Source of the DNA: Planctomycetes bacterium ADurb.Bin069
GTDB taxonomy: Bacteria; Planctomycetota; UBA8108; UBA8890; UBA8898
Assembly (NCBI GenBank): GCA_002070955.1
Contig: MWEK01000002.1
Location: forward strand, 91,956-155,955
DNA: 64,000 nucleotides
Reading direction: 5' to 3'
The translations under genes were made by a program, and so were the position numbers. Numbering within the stretch: the first letter of the stretch is position 1; every line of letters begins with the position of its first letter. Positions 20,358 through 33,993 of the stretch are shown here, piece after piece. The notes under the pieces were generated by a model. The model had not been told where the DNA came from. It made no database searches and saw only the letters and a list, made by a program, of their open reading frames with translations.

Positions 20358-21100
20358 CCCCCTGCATCGCCGAATTCATCGGCACGGCCGTGCTGGTCGT
20401 TCTCGGGAACGGCGTCGTGGCGAACGTCGTCCTGGCCCGCACGAAGGGCGCCGGAAGCGGCTGGATCGTCATCACCGCCGGCTGGGGCGTCGCCGTGTTC
20501 GTCGGCGCGTTCTGCGCCGCGCCCGCCAGCGGCGCTCACCTCAATCCCGCCTTGACCGTCGCCATGGCGCTGGCCGGGAAGCTGGCGGCGGACCAGGTTC
20601 CCGGATACATCGCGGCGCAGATGCTGGGCGGCATCCTGGGCGGGGCGCTCGTTTTCCTCTTCTACCGCGAGCATTTCAAGGCGTCGGAAAACGCCGACGC
20701 CAAGCTCATGTGCTTCTGCACCGTGCCCGCCATCCGGAACGCCCCGCAGGCCTTCTTCTGCGAGGTCGTCGGCACGTTTATCCTGATCCTGCCCATCTTC
20801 CTCATGACCGGGGCGGCCGTGACGCTGCCCGACTCGGCGGGCGGGTGCGAGGCGCCCGTCGGCCTCGGCACTCTGGGCCTGCTTCCCGTGGCGCTGCTCG
20901 TTTTCGGCATCGGCCTGTCGCTCGGCGGCACGACGGGCTACGCGATCAACCCCGCCCGCGATCTAGGGCCGCGCATCGCCCACGCCCTCATTCCCGTTCC
21001 GGGCAAGCGCGACAGCGACTGGAGCTACGCTTGGGTTCCCGTGGCGGGACCGCTGGCGGGCGCGCTCCTGGCGGTGTTGGCGAACGCGGCGCTGCACTGA
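20354..21100 (+). CDS. glpF: Glycerol facilitator (aquaglyceroporin)
   Basis: The 248-residue MIP channel carries both pore motifs, HLNPALT after the second helix and [10 protein letters not shown] before the sixth. Aspartate directly after the second NPAR is the usual mark of glycerol-conducting members over water-only channels. Six hydrophobic segments are visible. The start ATG at 20354 overlaps the glpK stop (ATGA), giving translational coupling and a clear role in glycerol entry. The gene ends ten bases from the convergent oxidoreductase gene, with no obvious terminator between. Confidence 0.93.
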
Positions 21101-21110
21101 CGGGCGGGCC

Positions 21111-22403
21111 TTACGCCAGCGTCCACGGCGCGCGCATCGGGCGCGAGAGATGGCGGTTCGCCTCCGCGTCGCCGATGAAGACCTCCCGCTCCGGATCCCA
21201 GGCGAGCTTCCGCTTAAGAAGCAGCGCCAGGTTCCCCAGGTGGCAGATCGTCGCGACGCGATGGCCCTTGTCCACGGGAAAATAGGGATCCTTGCGGCTC
21301 TTCACGCAGTCCAGAAAATTGCGATGCTCGCCCGCCGGGCAGGTGAAAAGACGCACGCCGTCGGGCCCGATCTCCGTTTTCAGGATCTCCGGATCGCTCG
21401 CCTTGAGCTCCGCGCGCCAGGACGGGACCTCGATCCAGCCCTCGGTGCCCTCGCACCTGATGCCCGTCCCGCCGTGATCGACGATCATCCGGACGCCGTT
21501 GGCGTAGGTGTACTCCAGGTGGTACTCCTTGGGCGTGTCGTACAGTCCGCCCTCCCAGAAGGTGCCCGCGCCCTCCACCGCCACCGGCCCGCCCAGCTCG
21601 GTGTCGTTGGCCCACTGGGCCGTGTCGAAAAGATGCGTGCCCCAGTCGCAGATAATGCCGCCGGAGTAATCCCGGATCCAACGGAAGTTGAAGTGGACGC
21701 GATCCCGGGTGTACGGGGCCTCCGGGGCCGGCCCGAGCCACAGATCCCAGTTCAGCTCGGGCGGCACGGGCTGCGGCGTCGGGTCGCCGGGCGTTTCGGG
21801 TTGGCGCGGCAGCGTGACACGGATGGTTTTCAAGGCGCCGATGCGGCCGTTGCGCACCAACTCCGCCATGCGGTGATACACGGGGATCGACCGGTCTTCG
21901 GTGCTGGTCTGAAAGACCTTCTTGTGGGCCCGCACGGTCTTGACGAGAATCTTGCCCTCGTCGATGGTGAGCGTGGGTTTCTCGCACTGCACATCCTTGC
22001 CGGCCCTGACCGCCATGACGCTCATCAGGACGTGCCAGTGGTCGGGCGTCGAGATCATCACGGCATCGATGTCCCCGCGCCTCAGGATCTCGCGAAAATC
22101 CCCCTGCGCCGCGCAATCCTTCGTGCCGTATTTCTCGTCGACCATGGCCTTGGCCGCGGCCATGTTGTTGCGGTCGACATCGCACACCGCCAGCACCCGG
22201 GCGTCGGGCTGAGCCAGCAGGCTGCGCAGATTCCACTCGCGGCCGTGCCCTCCCGTCCCGATGCAGCCGATCGTAATGCGCTCGCTCGGCCGGACCTCGG
22301 CGCCGAGGGCGCGCGCCGCGAAGGGAAACGCCGCCGCCGCGCCGGCCGCGCCCGCGGCCCGGCGCAGAAACCGCCGTCTGCTCGTGCGAATCCGGTGAGC
22401 CAT
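21111..22403 (-). CDS. Tat-exported Gfo/Idh/MocA family oxidoreductase
   Basis: The 430-residue protein begins with a twin-arginine signal (SRRRFLRRAAGAAGAAAAFP), so it should be folded before export to the periplasm. The Rossmann motif IGCIGTGGHGREW follows, then the family's CEKPTLT motif (about residue 130) and the substrate-domain segment GGIICDWGTHLFDTAQW. This is the class of exported NAD(P)-dependent sugar or inositol-type oxidoreductases abundant in Planctomycetota. The substrate is not predictable. GGAGA upstream of ATG 22403 supports the start. It is transcribed divergently from guaB. Confidence 0.88.
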   Translation of the reverse strand: MAHRIRTSRRRFLRRAAGAAGAAAAFPFAARALGAEVRPSERITIGCIGTGGHGREWNLRSLLAQPDARVLAVCDVDRNNMAAAKAMVDEKYGTKDCAAQGDFREILRRGDIDAVMISTPDHWHVLMSVMAVRAGKDVQCEKPTLTIDEGKILVKTVRAHKKVFQTSTEDRSIPVYHRMAELVRNGRIGALKTIRVTLPRQPETPGDPTPQPVPPELNWDLWLGPAPEAPYTRDRVHFNFRWIRDYSGGIICDWGTHLFDTAQWANDTELGGPVAVEGAGTFWEGGLYDTPKEYHLEYTYANGVRMIVDHGGTGIRCEGTEGWIEVPSWRAELKASDPEILKTEIGPDGVRLFTCPAGEHRNFLDCVKSRKDPYFPVDKGHRVATICHLGNLALLLKRKLAWDPEREVFIGDAEANRHLSRPMRAPWTLA

Positions 22404-22514
22404 GCCCGGTCTCCTTTCCGCCAAGAACGTCTTCCACTTTAGTGCCGCGCCCGCCGGAGCGCAATCCGCCGCCGCGCCGGCGGTCAACGCGGCGGCGGCC
22501 CCGGCGCCGGTGAC

Positions 22515-22543
22515 TTGACGCGCGTCGGATCTCAACGCACAAT
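22515..22543 (+). promoter_or_regulatory. Probable promoter of guaB-ribH-nusB-ftsY
   Basis: TTGACG (22515-22520), 17 bases, then CACAAT (22538-22543) is followed by an AT-rich stretch. The GTG of guaB is about 65 bases beyond the predicted start. Confidence 0.5.
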
Positions 22544-22613
22544 TATTCTTCGCGCATCGGCCTGGGGCGGCGCGCCGCCCGGCCCGCCTGGAACCCGCAC
22601 GAAAGGAGCTCCC

Positions 22614-24152
22614 GTGGCTGCGCCCAACTCCAAAGCACGCGACGGCGAGACGGCCGCGACGCTTTTCAGCAAGGGCTACGGAATCACCTACAACGACTTC
22701 ATCCTGCTGCCAGGCCATATCGACTTCGGCGTCGACGCGGTCGACCTCGAGACGCGGCTCACCCGCGCCATCCGGCTGCGCACGCCCATCGCCAGCTCGC
22801 CCATGGACACCGTGACTGGCTGGCGCATGGCGGCTTACATGGCGCTCCTGGGCGGCATCGGTTTCATTCACTACAACAACACCATCGACGAACAGGTCGA
22901 GGAGGTCCGCAAGGTGAAGCGCTTCGAGAACGGCTTCATCATGGATCCCATCGTCCTGGGCCCGAACCACACCATCGCCGACGTGAACGCCATCAAGGCC
23001 AAGGAGGGGTTTTCCTCCATCCCGATCACCGAGGACGGCACCCGCGCGACGCGCCTCATCGGCATCGTCACCAACCGCGACACCGAGTTCCGCAAGGATC
23101 TCGGAACGCCGCTGCGGGAGGTCATGACCAAAGACCTGGTTACGGCGCCGAAGGGCACCCCGCTGGCCGAGGCCAACCGCATCCTCCGGGAGAGCAAGAA
23201 GGGCAAGCTCCCCATCGTGGATGACCAGGGCCGCCTGGTCGCCATGGTCACGCGGACGGATCTGGTCAAGAACCGCGACTTCCCCGGCGCGTCCAAGAAC
23301 GAGCACAAGCAGCTCCTGGCGGGCGCCGCGGTGTCGACGCGCAAGGAGGACCGCGATCGGCTCGAGGCCCTCGTCGCCGCGGGCGTCGATGTGATCGTCA
23401 TCGACTCGGCCCAGGGCGACTCGACCTTCCAAGTCGAAATGATCAAGTACGCCAAGGAGCGCCGGAGCGACCTGCAGGTCGTCGGCGGCAACGTCGTCAC
23501 GAAGGCCCAGTGCCGGGCGCTCATCGAGGCCGGCGCCGACGGCCTCCGGGTCGGCATGGGCCCGGGCTCGATCTGCATCACCCAGGAAACCATGGCCGTC
23601 GGCCGGGCGCAGGCCACCGCCGTGTACGACTGCTCGCGCTGCGCCAACGAGTACGACGTGCCGGTGATCGCCGACGGCGGCATCTCGAACCTCGCCTATC
23701 TCGTCAAGGCGCTGGCTTCCGGCGGCAGCGTCGCCATGATGGGCGGCATGCTCGCGGGGACGCAGGAGGCCCCGGGCGACTACTACTACAAGGACGGGGC
23801 GCGCCTGAAGCGGTACCGGGGCATGGCCTCCATCGAGGCCATGGAGGCCGGCGGCAGCAAACGGTATTTCATGGATGAGACCGCCGTCAAGGTGCCCCAG
23901 GGCGTCGCGGGATACGTCGTCGACAAAGGCTCGCTGCTGGACTTCATCCCGTATCTCACCCAGGGGCTGCGGTATTCCTTCCAGGATCTCGGGGTGCGCT
24001 CGATTGCGGAGCTGCACGCGGCCCTGGCCGACGGGCGGCTGCGCTTCGAGCTCCGCAGCCCTTCGGCGCAGCGCGAGGGCGCGGTCCACAGCTTGTTCTC
24101 GTACGAAGATCCGTTCATGAACGTACAGGAACGGACAAGGAGGAAGTGGTGA
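22614..24152 (+). CDS. guaB: IMP dehydrogenase, eukaryote-like type
   Basis: Oxidises IMP to XMP with NAD+, the committed step to GMP. The 512-residue protein is complete: TIM barrel, inserted CBS pair (about 110-230), catalytic loop [12 protein letters not shown] with Cys near 321, and the flap around [12 protein letters not shown]. Several stretches resemble animal IMPDH more than typical bacterial GuaB: SICITQE in place of bacterial [28 protein letters not shown], and a C-terminus [15 protein letters not shown] close to the eukaryotic SAQVEGGVHSLHSYE. GTG at 22614 is chosen because AAAGGAG lies just upstream. It is the first gene of a tight operon with ribH, nusB and ftsY. Confidence 0.93.
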   Translation: MAAPNSKARDGETAATLFSKGYGITYNDFILLPGHIDFGVDAVDLETRLTRAIRLRTPIASSPMDTVTGWRMAAYMALLGGIGFIHYNNTIDEQVEEVRKVKRFENGFIMDPIVLGPNHTIADVNAIKAKEGFSSIPITEDGTRATRLIGIVTNRDTEFRKDLGTPLREVMTKDLVTAPKGTPLAEANRILRESKKGKLPIVDDQGRLVAMVTRTDLVKNRDFPGASKNEHKQLLAGAAVSTRKEDRDRLEALVAAGVDVIVIDSAQGDSTFQVEMIKYAKERRSDLQVVGGNVVTKAQCRALIEAGADGLRVGMGPGSICITQETMAVGRAQATAVYDCSRCANEYDVPVIADGGISNLAYLVKALASGGSVAMMGGMLAGTQEAPGDYYYKDGARLKRYRGMASIEAMEAGGSKRYFMDETAVKVPQGVAGYVVDKGSLLDFIPYLTQGLRYSFQDLGVRSIAELHAALADGRLRFELRSPSAQREGAVHSLFSYEDPFMNVQERTRRKW

Positions 24153-24622
24153 AGATGCTCCAGGGCGCGTTCATCGGCGCCGGCAGAAAAGTCGCCATCG
24201 TCGCCGGCCGGTTCAACGATTTTATCGTGCAGAGCCTCATCAAGGGCGCGGTCGACTGCCTGGTCCGCCACGGCGTCAAGGACGAAGCCATCGCCGTCGT
24301 GCGCGTTCCGGGCGCCTTCGAGATCCCGCCCGTGGCGCAGATGCTCGCCGAGAGCAAGGCTTACGATGCCATCGTGTGCCTGGGCTGCGTCATCCGCGGG
24401 GACACGCCGCACTTCGATTACGTGGCGGGCGAGGCGGCCAAGGGCATCGCGCGCGCGGCGGCGACGGCCGGCGTGCCGGTGATCTTCGGGATCCTCACCG
24501 CGGACACCATCGAGCAGGCCGTGGAACGCGCGGGCACGAAGGCCGGGAACCGGGGCGCCGACGCGGCGCTCTCCGCGCTGGAAATGACCGACCTCTATGC
24601 GCAGATCAGGGCCCGCTCGTGA
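24149..24622 (+). CDS. ribH: 6,7-dimethyl-8-ribityllumazine synthase
   Basis: Penultimate step of riboflavin synthesis, condensing the pyrimidine-dione with dihydroxybutanone phosphate. The 157-residue protein shows all active-site blocks: [32 protein letters not shown] with the catalytic His, and [16 protein letters not shown] with KAGNRG. The start is ambiguous among GTG 24146, GTG 24149 and ATG 24155. GTG 24149 overlaps the guaB stop as GTGA and lies five bases from AAGGAGG, so I prefer it. No other riboflavin genes are in the window. Confidence 0.95.
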   Translation: MKMLQGAFIGAGRKVAIVAGRFNDFIVQSLIKGAVDCLVRHGVKDEAIAVVRVPGAFEIPPVAQMLAESKAYDAIVCLGCVIRGDTPHFDYVAGEAAKGIARAAATAGVPVIFGILTADTIEQAVERAGTKAGNRGADAALSALEMTDLYAQIRARS

Positions 24623-24662
24623 GGCGGCCGGCGGCGCCGTCTCGGGAAGGCCCCCACCCGCC

Positions 24663-25085
24663 ATGAAGCACGTCCTGTCTCGTGCGCGCGAGGCCGCACT
24701 CAAGGTTTTATACCGCGCGGACATGCTGCGCGAGACTCCGTCGCCCGCCGACCTTGACGCCCTCCTGGCCGAGCAGAACCTCAGGCGCTCCGCCATCGAC
24801 TACGCGCGGCGGCTCATCGACGGTTGCATCGCCGAGAAAGAAGCCATCGACGCGATCATCGCCGCGACCCTCGACAACTGGGACCTGACCCGCCTGGCCG
24901 CGATCGACCGCGCCATCCTCCGCGTGGCGGCCTACGAGATCGTCCGCACCAAGGAGACGCCTCCCGCCGCCATCATCAACGATGCGATCGAGTTGGCCAA
25001 GAAGTACAGCACGGACAAGTCGGGGCCCTTCGTGAACGGCATCCTAGATCGAATTCGGGCGACGCACCGGGGAGAGGCGCGATGA
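24663..25085 (+). CDS. nusB: Transcription antitermination factor NusB
   Basis: The 140-residue all-helical protein binds boxA RNA with NusE (S10) in rRNA antitermination. Family features include AREAALKVLYRADM at the start, the central DNWDLTRLAAIDRAILRVAA, and the C-terminal PAAIINDAIELAKKYSTDKS-PFVNGILDRI. Start ATG is at 24663, with a GGGAAGG-like site upstream. ribH-nusB is a very common bacterial pair. The stop overlaps the ftsY start by four bases (ATGA). Confidence 0.95.
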   Translation: MKHVLSRAREAALKVLYRADMLRETPSPADLDALLAEQNLRRSAIDYARRLIDGCIAEKEAIDAIIAATLDNWDLTRLAAIDRAILRVAAYEIVRTKETPPAAIINDAIELAKKYSTDKSGPFVNGILDRIRATHRGEAR

Positions 25086-26128
25086 GCTGGTGGCCCTTTC
25101 GGAAGAAGCCGGAAGCAGGCCCGCGGGCCGCAGACGCGCCGCCTGGCGACGCCGCGTCTGCGGCCGGACAAGGCCCGCCTCTGGAAACGGAGCGCGAAGC
25201 TCCGGCGCCCGTGCCCGAGGAGGAGGCGGTCGGAGCCCTCGGCCTTCTCACGCGCGGCCTTCGCAAGACGGCCGCAGGCCTGAAGCAGCTTCTCGGCCTC
25301 AGGCGCGCCATCGACGAGGCCTTCCTGGCCGAGCTCGAAGTCAAGATGTACGAGGCCGATTTCGGCCCCGACACCGTCGCGGCGCTCCTTGACGACGTGC
25401 GGGCGGCGTGGCGGGCGGAAACGCTGCGCGAGTCCGGGCAGATCGCCCCCTTCCTTCAGGAGCGCCTGCGCGCCCAGCTCCAGGCCAAGGACACGCAGCT
25501 TGTCCGCGCGCCGAGCGGCCCCACCGTGATCCTGGTCTGCGGCGTCAACGGAACCGGCAAAACGACCTCGATCGCCAAGCTCGCCCGCTGGCTCGCCGCC
25601 CGGGGCGACAAGGTCGTTCTAGCCGCGGGCGACACCTTCCGCGCCGCGGCGACCGAGCAGCTCCAGATCTGGAGCCGGCGCATCGGGCTCCCGCTGGTCA
25701 CGGGCGGCGCCAGGAGCGACCCCGCCTCGGTGGCCTACAGCGCCTGCGAGCGCGCGCTCGCTGAGCAGGCCGACTACCTCATCGTCGACACCGCGGGCCG
25801 GCTGCACACGCAGGCCAACCTCATGCGGGAGCTGGAGAAGATCCGGCGCGTGATCGCGGGCCGCATCCCCGGAGCCCCGCATGAAACGCTGCTCGTTCTG
25901 GACGCGACGACGGGGCAGAATGCCGTGAATCAGGCCGATGCCTTCCACCGCGCCGTCGCCCTCACGGGCCTGGTCATGGCCAAGCTGGACGGCACCGCCA
26001 AAGGCGGCATCCTGGTGACACTCCACAACCGTTTCCGGATTCCGGTCAAGTTCGTGGGCCTGGGGGAGAAAGTCGAGGATATCGCCGAGTTCTCCGCCGA
26101 GAGGTACGTCCAGGCGCTCTTCGCATAA
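25082..26128 (+). CDS. ftsY: Signal recognition particle receptor FtsY
   Basis: GTPase that docks SRP-ribosome complexes at the membrane. After a short acidic, alanine/proline-rich N-terminus (about 55 residues), the NG domain is complete: G1 [27 protein letters not shown]3 [14 protein letters not shown]4 [11 protein letters not shown], and the closing [18 protein letters not shown]. The 348-residue length implies a short A domain, as in many non-enteric bacteria. GGGGAG upstream of ATG 25082 and the overlap with nusB fix the start. It is the last gene of the operon. Confidence 0.96.
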   Translation: MSWWPFRKKPEAGPRAADAPPGDAASAAGQGPPLETEREAPAPVPEEEAVGALGLLTRGLRKTAAGLKQLLGLRRAIDEAFLAELEVKMYEADFGPDTVAALLDDVRAAWRAETLRESGQIAPFLQERLRAQLQAKDTQLVRAPSGPTVILVCGVNGTGKTTSIAKLARWLAARGDKVVLAAGDTFRAAATEQLQIWSRRIGLPLVTGGARSDPASVAYSACERALAEQADYLIVDTAGRLHTQANLMRELEKIRRVIAGRIPGAPHETLLVLDATTGQNAVNQADAFHRAVALTGLVMAKLDGTAKGGILVTLHNRFRIPVKFVGLGEKVEDIAEFSAERYVQALFA

Positions 26129-26171
26129 AAAGATCCGCGGCGGGCGCAATCGCAGCGCCGCGCCGCGGATC
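26127..26171 (-). terminator. Intrinsic terminator for the large glycine-rich lipoprotein gene
   Basis: GATCCGCGGCG (26132-26142) and CGCCGCGGATC (26161-26171) form a perfect 11-bp stem. On the minus strand it is followed by five T (26131-26127), just after the lipoprotein stop at 26193. The plus strand lacks a T run, so it may stop ftsY transcription less well. Confidence 0.7.
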
Positions 26172-26192
26172 CGCCGCGCGTCCGGCCGGCTG

Positions 26193-30569
<4,377 letters not shown>

Positions 30570-30771
30570 AACCTCCTTTGAGCACGCTCTCTCAGGATTC
30601 CCTCCTGCCGCCCGACGCAAGCCGATTGCCGGCTCCGCCGGAATGCATGCAAGGCGTCAAGCATTTTGCGTACCATCCACGCGCGCACCGCCGAGAACCT
30701 CGCGCCCTGCCTCGAGGACCCGCGAGAAACCGATCACAAACCACTTTCTCCTTTTGTGTGCGCCGCCGCGC

Positions 30772-30791
30772 ATGTAACAAGCGCTTTACAT
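30772..30791. promoter_or_regulatory. Inverted repeat ATGTAA-N8-TTACAT
   Basis: A perfect 6-bp inverted repeat with an eight-base spacer (CAAGCGCT) lies in the roughly 290-base leader of the glycine-rich lipoprotein gene. It could be an operator or an RNA hairpin. No regulator is identified. Confidence 0.35.
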
Positions 30792-30866
30792 AATGGGCTG
30801 CCTGTATCCACACGCGCGCCGTTCCCGCGAGACGCAGCAGAGAGACCTGATTTATCTCTTGGGGCG

Positions 30867-30895
30867 ATTATAAAGGGAGGCCCGAGGGCAGTCAA
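30867..30895 (-). promoter_or_regulatory. Strong promoter for the glycine-rich lipoprotein
   Basis: The minus strand reads TTGACT (30895-30890), 17 bases, then a perfect TATAAT (30872-30867). The predicted start near 30860 gives a 5' leader of about 290 bases. Confidence 0.7.
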
Positions 30896-30901
30896 CTCTG
30901 C

Positions 30902-30907
30902 TATAAT
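30902..30907 (+). promoter_or_regulatory. -10 element for the membrane-anchored toroid gene
   Basis: A perfect TATAAT ends 15 bases before the ATG at 30923, giving a leader of only about nine bases. No good -35 is visible. It overlaps the divergent promoter region of the lipoprotein. Confidence 0.45.
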
Positions 30908-30922
30908 CGTCCATGATAGGCA

Positions 30923-32461
30923 ATGCGCATGCCCTTGGCCAAGTTCAGACTCCTCGGCACCCGGGTCCGGCGCTTCGCACGCCGGGTGTTTGTGATGGAA
31001 GGCCGGTTTTTGAGGCGCTTTGCCTTCGTGGCCAGCCGGCCCCGCAGGCTGAGGCTGGCATGGATCGGCTTTGTGGTTCTATCGCTGGGCGCCCACGGGG
31101 TCGGCGTCTACCTCGCCCGGGGGAGCATTTTTCAGGTGCCGGCCGGCGAGCCCCCGCCTCCGGCGACCGAGCTGTCCCTGACGGTGCGCCTCCCGCCGCC
31201 TCCGGCCGCGGCGGATCCGCCTCAACCGCTTCCTCCGGTGGAGCCGTTGACGCAGATCGAAGACCAGGAAGAGGAGCCTGCTCCCGGACCGCGTTCGGCG
31301 GATATCAACCCGGCGCCGGCCGCGCCCCCGGGGGTGATCGGGATCGGTCCGGGCTCCCCGGGGCATTCGCAGGGCGGCGGCGGCGGCGGCGGCGCGGGGA
31401 CCGCGGGCCGCCGCATTCTGCTGGAGGAGTTCGGCGGATCGCGCGAGACCGAAGAAGCGGTCAGGCGCGGCCTTGTCTGGCTGGCGGCCCACCAGAGCGG
31501 CGATGGGCGCTGGGACTGCGACGGCTTCGATGCCTGCTGCCCGCCTGATGATCGTTGCTCCGGCCGCGGCCACCCCCAGTATGACGCCGGCGTCACGGCG
31601 CTCGCGCTTGCCGCCTTCCTGGCGCAAGGCGAGTCGCCGCCGCCCGGTTGGAAAACCGCCGCCGGCAAGGCGCGCGATTTCCTTCTGAGATGCCAACAGG
31701 CTCGGGGCAACTTCGGTCCTGAGGACGCGAATTTCATGTACAACCAGGCCATCGCCGTGTACAGCCTGGCGAAGGCCCATGCCGCCCACCCGACTCCGGA
31801 GCTGGGCGCCGCGCTGGCGCGCGCGCTTGTTTTCGCCGCGCAATCGCGCCAGGCCGGCGGCGGCTGGGACTATACGAGCCGGGCGACGGGGCGCAACGAC
31901 CTCTCCATCACGGGCTGGCAGGTGCTCGCGTTCGAAGCCTGCCGGGAGGCCGGCCTGGAGGTGCCGGACACGGCGGCCACCCTGGCGTCGATCGAGCGCA
32001 TGCATGGCGGCGGGTCCGGGCTCGTCACCTATGCGGACAAGGGCCTCGGCCGCGATGAAAGGCGGCCGGGGCTCGCGCCCGTCGCGCTCCTCGGGCTGCT
32101 TCTGTGCGGCCGGCCCGTCGCCGATCCCCAAGCCCGCATCCTCGCGGACGCGACCCTAAGGCTGCCGCCCGAAGCTCGCGGCCGGACGCGCTGGCAGGAA
32201 ACGGGGCAGTCGCTCTATTACTGGTACTATGGGACTTTGGCGCTTTTCCACCTGGGCGGCCGCTGGTGGAAGGAATGGAACCCGGCCATGAAGGACGCGC
32301 TGCTCAAGCTCCAGCGCGCCGATGGACACCGCGCCGGAAGCTGGGACCCCGATCCGAACTGGATCGGCCAGACGGGCGGCAGGGTCTACGCGACCGCCAT
32401 CGCGGTGCTGACGCTGGAGGTGTACTATCGCGTGCGGCCGAGGTATCTGGGGAGCCTGTAA
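30923..32461 (+). CDS. Membrane-anchored, TonB-like N-terminus fused to a squalene-cyclase-type toroid
   Basis: The 512-residue protein has a basic cytoplasmic start, one membrane helix (WIGFVVLSLGAHGVGVYLA, about 47-65) and a proline-rich linker (TVRLPPPPAAADPPQPLPP) resembling the N-terminus of TonB. A glycine run follows, then alpha/alpha toroid repeats (about 170-505): AVRRGLVWLAAHQSGDGRW, GVTALALAAFLAQGE, ITGWQVLAFEACREAGLEVP and VYATAIAVLTLEVYY. A small cysteine cluster (CDGFDACCPPDDRC) follows the first repeat. There is no DxDD motif. It lies in a plus-strand run with nnrE. Role unknown; an envelope-spanning binding protein is inferred. Confidence 0.75.
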   Translation: MRMPLAKFRLLGTRVRRFARRVFVMEGRFLRRFAFVASRPRRLRLAWIGFVVLSLGAHGVGVYLARGSIFQVPAGEPPPPATELSLTVRLPPPPAAADPPQPLPPVEPLTQIEDQEEEPAPGPRSADINPAPAAPPGVIGIGPGSPGHSQGGGGGGGAGTAGRRILLEEFGGSRETEEAVRRGLVWLAAHQSGDGRWDCDGFDACCPPDDRCSGRGHPQYDAGVTALALAAFLAQGESPPPGWKTAAGKARDFLLRCQQARGNFGPEDANFMYNQAIAVYSLAKAHAAHPTPELGAALARALVFAAQSRQAGGGWDYTSRATGRNDLSITGWQVLAFEACREAGLEVPDTAATLASIERMHGGGSGLVTYADKGLGRDERRPGLAPVALLGLLLCGRPVADPQARILADATLRLPPEARGRTRWQETGQSLYYWYYGTLALFHLGGRWWKEWNPAMKDALLKLQRADGHRAGSWDPDPNWIGQTGGRVYATAIAVLTLEVYYRVRPRYLGSL

Positions 32462-32535
32462 GCTCCGAAAAAACGGAGCCTACCCGGAGGGCACAAGGTG
32501 AATTCGATCGTCTTCGGTTTGCGGAGCGCCGGCGC

Positions 32536-33267
32536 ATGACGCCGCCGATCCTCTCCCGCGACACGGTGCGGCTTCTCGACCGGCTGGCGATGGAGAAGTT
32601 CGGCGTCCCCGGCCTGCTCCTCATGGAGAACGCCGGCAGCGGCGCCGCCGCGCTCCTTGCGGAACGGCTCGCATCCGGGCGGTGGCGAACGCCGGTCCTC
32701 GTCCTCGCGGGAACGGGCAACAACGGCGGCGACGGCTTCGTGATCGCCCGGCACCTGTGCAACATGGGGCACGCGGCGAGCGTCATCCTCCTGGGGCGCG
32801 AGGAACAGATCGCGCCCGGAAGCGATGCCCGCGTGAACCTCGACGCCGCGCGCGGGACCGGGGTTCCCGTCGGCGTCGAGCGCGCCTTCTCCCCCGCCCT
32901 TGAACAGGCCATTCGCGGCGCGGGCTGCATCGTCGATGCCGTGTTCGGCACCGGACTGGACCGCCCCGTCGAAGGTTTTCTGATCGGCGTGTTCAGCGCC
33001 GTCAACCGCGCGGGGGCGCCGGTGCTCGCGGTGGACATCCCGTCGGGTCTCCACGCCGAGACGGGCGCGGTTCTGGGCATCGCCGTGCGCGCCGCCTTGA
33101 CGGCCACGTTTGCCGCCGCCAAGCCCGGTTTGGTGCGAGGACGGGGCCCCGAGCTCTCGGGCGAGGTCGCGGTCGTGCCCATCAGCATCCCCCGGGCGCT
33201 GCTGGCGCGCGCCAGGGAGGACGAGGCGGCGTTCAGAAGCTGGGCTCGGCGGGAGCTGCGGGCTTGA
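32536..33267 (+). CDS. nnrE: NAD(P)H-hydrate epimerase
   Basis: Repairs damaged nicotinamide cofactors by epimerising R and S forms of NAD(P)H hydrate. The 243-residue protein consists only of the YjeF_N domain: LLLMENAGSGAAALL, the phosphate loop AGTGNNGGDGFVIARHL, DAVFGTGL and VDIPSGLHAETGAVLG. The C-terminal dehydratase (NnrD) half found in the common fused form is absent, so the partner must be elsewhere. ATG 32536 gives a start typical of the family and has GCGGAG upstream. It lies 74 bases after the toroid gene, possibly cotranscribed. Confidence 0.9.
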   Translation: MTPPILSRDTVRLLDRLAMEKFGVPGLLLMENAGSGAAALLAERLASGRWRTPVLVLAGTGNNGGDGFVIARHLCNMGHAASVILLGREEQIAPGSDARVNLDAARGTGVPVGVERAFSPALEQAIRGAGCIVDAVFGTGLDRPVEGFLIGVFSAVNRAGAPVLAVDIPSGLHAETGAVLGIAVRAALTATFAAAKPGLVRGRGPELSGEVAVVPISIPRALLARAREDEAAFRSWARRELRA

Positions 33268-33370
33268 GGCCGCGCCGGAGCCCGCAGCCCCTCTTCGTTG
33301 CACAACCGCGCCGCGCCTTCCGATAGATGGTGTAGAATCGAACCCGGCGCGAAACGACGAGGTGATCGGC

Positions 33371-33976
33371 ATGCTCGACCGGATCGAGAAAATCCAGTGG
33401 GTGTTCAGCGGCTTGGCGGTCGCGGCGATCGCGGCGCTGTTCTGCTACCCGGGCCTTTCGACGCCCGTGTCCGACATCACCCCGCCGGCCGTCGAGATCG
33501 AAAACGCGCAGGCGTTCATCCAAGGCATATCGCCCGAGGCCGCCGCCAAGCTCCAAAAGGAATCCCAGATGGCGGATGTCGGCCGCAAGCTCGCGACCGG
33601 CGTGATGACGCCCCCGAAGCCTCAGTACTTCGTCGTCCCGCCGCCGACGATCGCCCGCCTGTCCGACACGCGCCACGTGGTCACCGAGCTCGACCTGGCC
33701 CAGAGCGAACTGGACGCGAAGAAGCGCGAGCTGAAGCTCAAGAGCATCAAGGACGAGTCGCTGCTCAAGAACTTGGGGTTCCAACCGGGCGATGTGATCA
33801 AGGGCTTGAACGGCAAGTCCATCCCCTTCGATGACGAGAAAGCCCTCTGGGACCTCTACGACGAGCAGCGCCGGCGTTTCGCCGCCGGTGAGCCGATCAC
33901 CGTCACCTTCGAGCGGGGCGGGAGACCGGTCCAGTATTGCTTCACGTCGGACAAGCTCGGCAAGTTCCTGCGCTAG
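33371..33976 (+). CDS. Membrane-anchored PDZ-domain protein
   Basis: The 201-residue protein has one N-terminal membrane helix (WVFSGLAVAAIAALFCYPGL, about 10-29), a helical or extended middle, and a C-terminal PDZ-like domain (about 140-200) with LGFQPGDVIKGLNGKSIPF and EPITVTFERGGRPVQYCF. The layout is that of GspC-like or small periplasmic PDZ proteins, but no secretion genes are nearby, so I do not assign GspC. The start is ATG 33371, with GAGGTG seven bases upstream. It converges with the sigma54-activator gene (17-base gap). Confidence 0.7.
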   Translation: MLDRIEKIQWVFSGLAVAAIAALFCYPGLSTPVSDITPPAVEIENAQAFIQGISPEAAAKLQKESQMADVGRKLATGVMTPPKPQYFVVPPPTIARLSDTRHVVTELDLAQSELDAKKRELKLKSIKDESLLKNLGFQPGDVIKGLNGKSIPFDDEKALWDLYDEQRRRFAAGEPITVTFERGGRPVQYCFTSDKLGKFLR

Positions 33977-33993
33977 CCGGGCCGCGCCCGCGC

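Noticed and set aside
24597..24662. Longer nusB start upstream of ATG 24663.
   Set aside because: The extra residues overlap the ribH end, lack a ribosome-binding site and do not resemble NusB.
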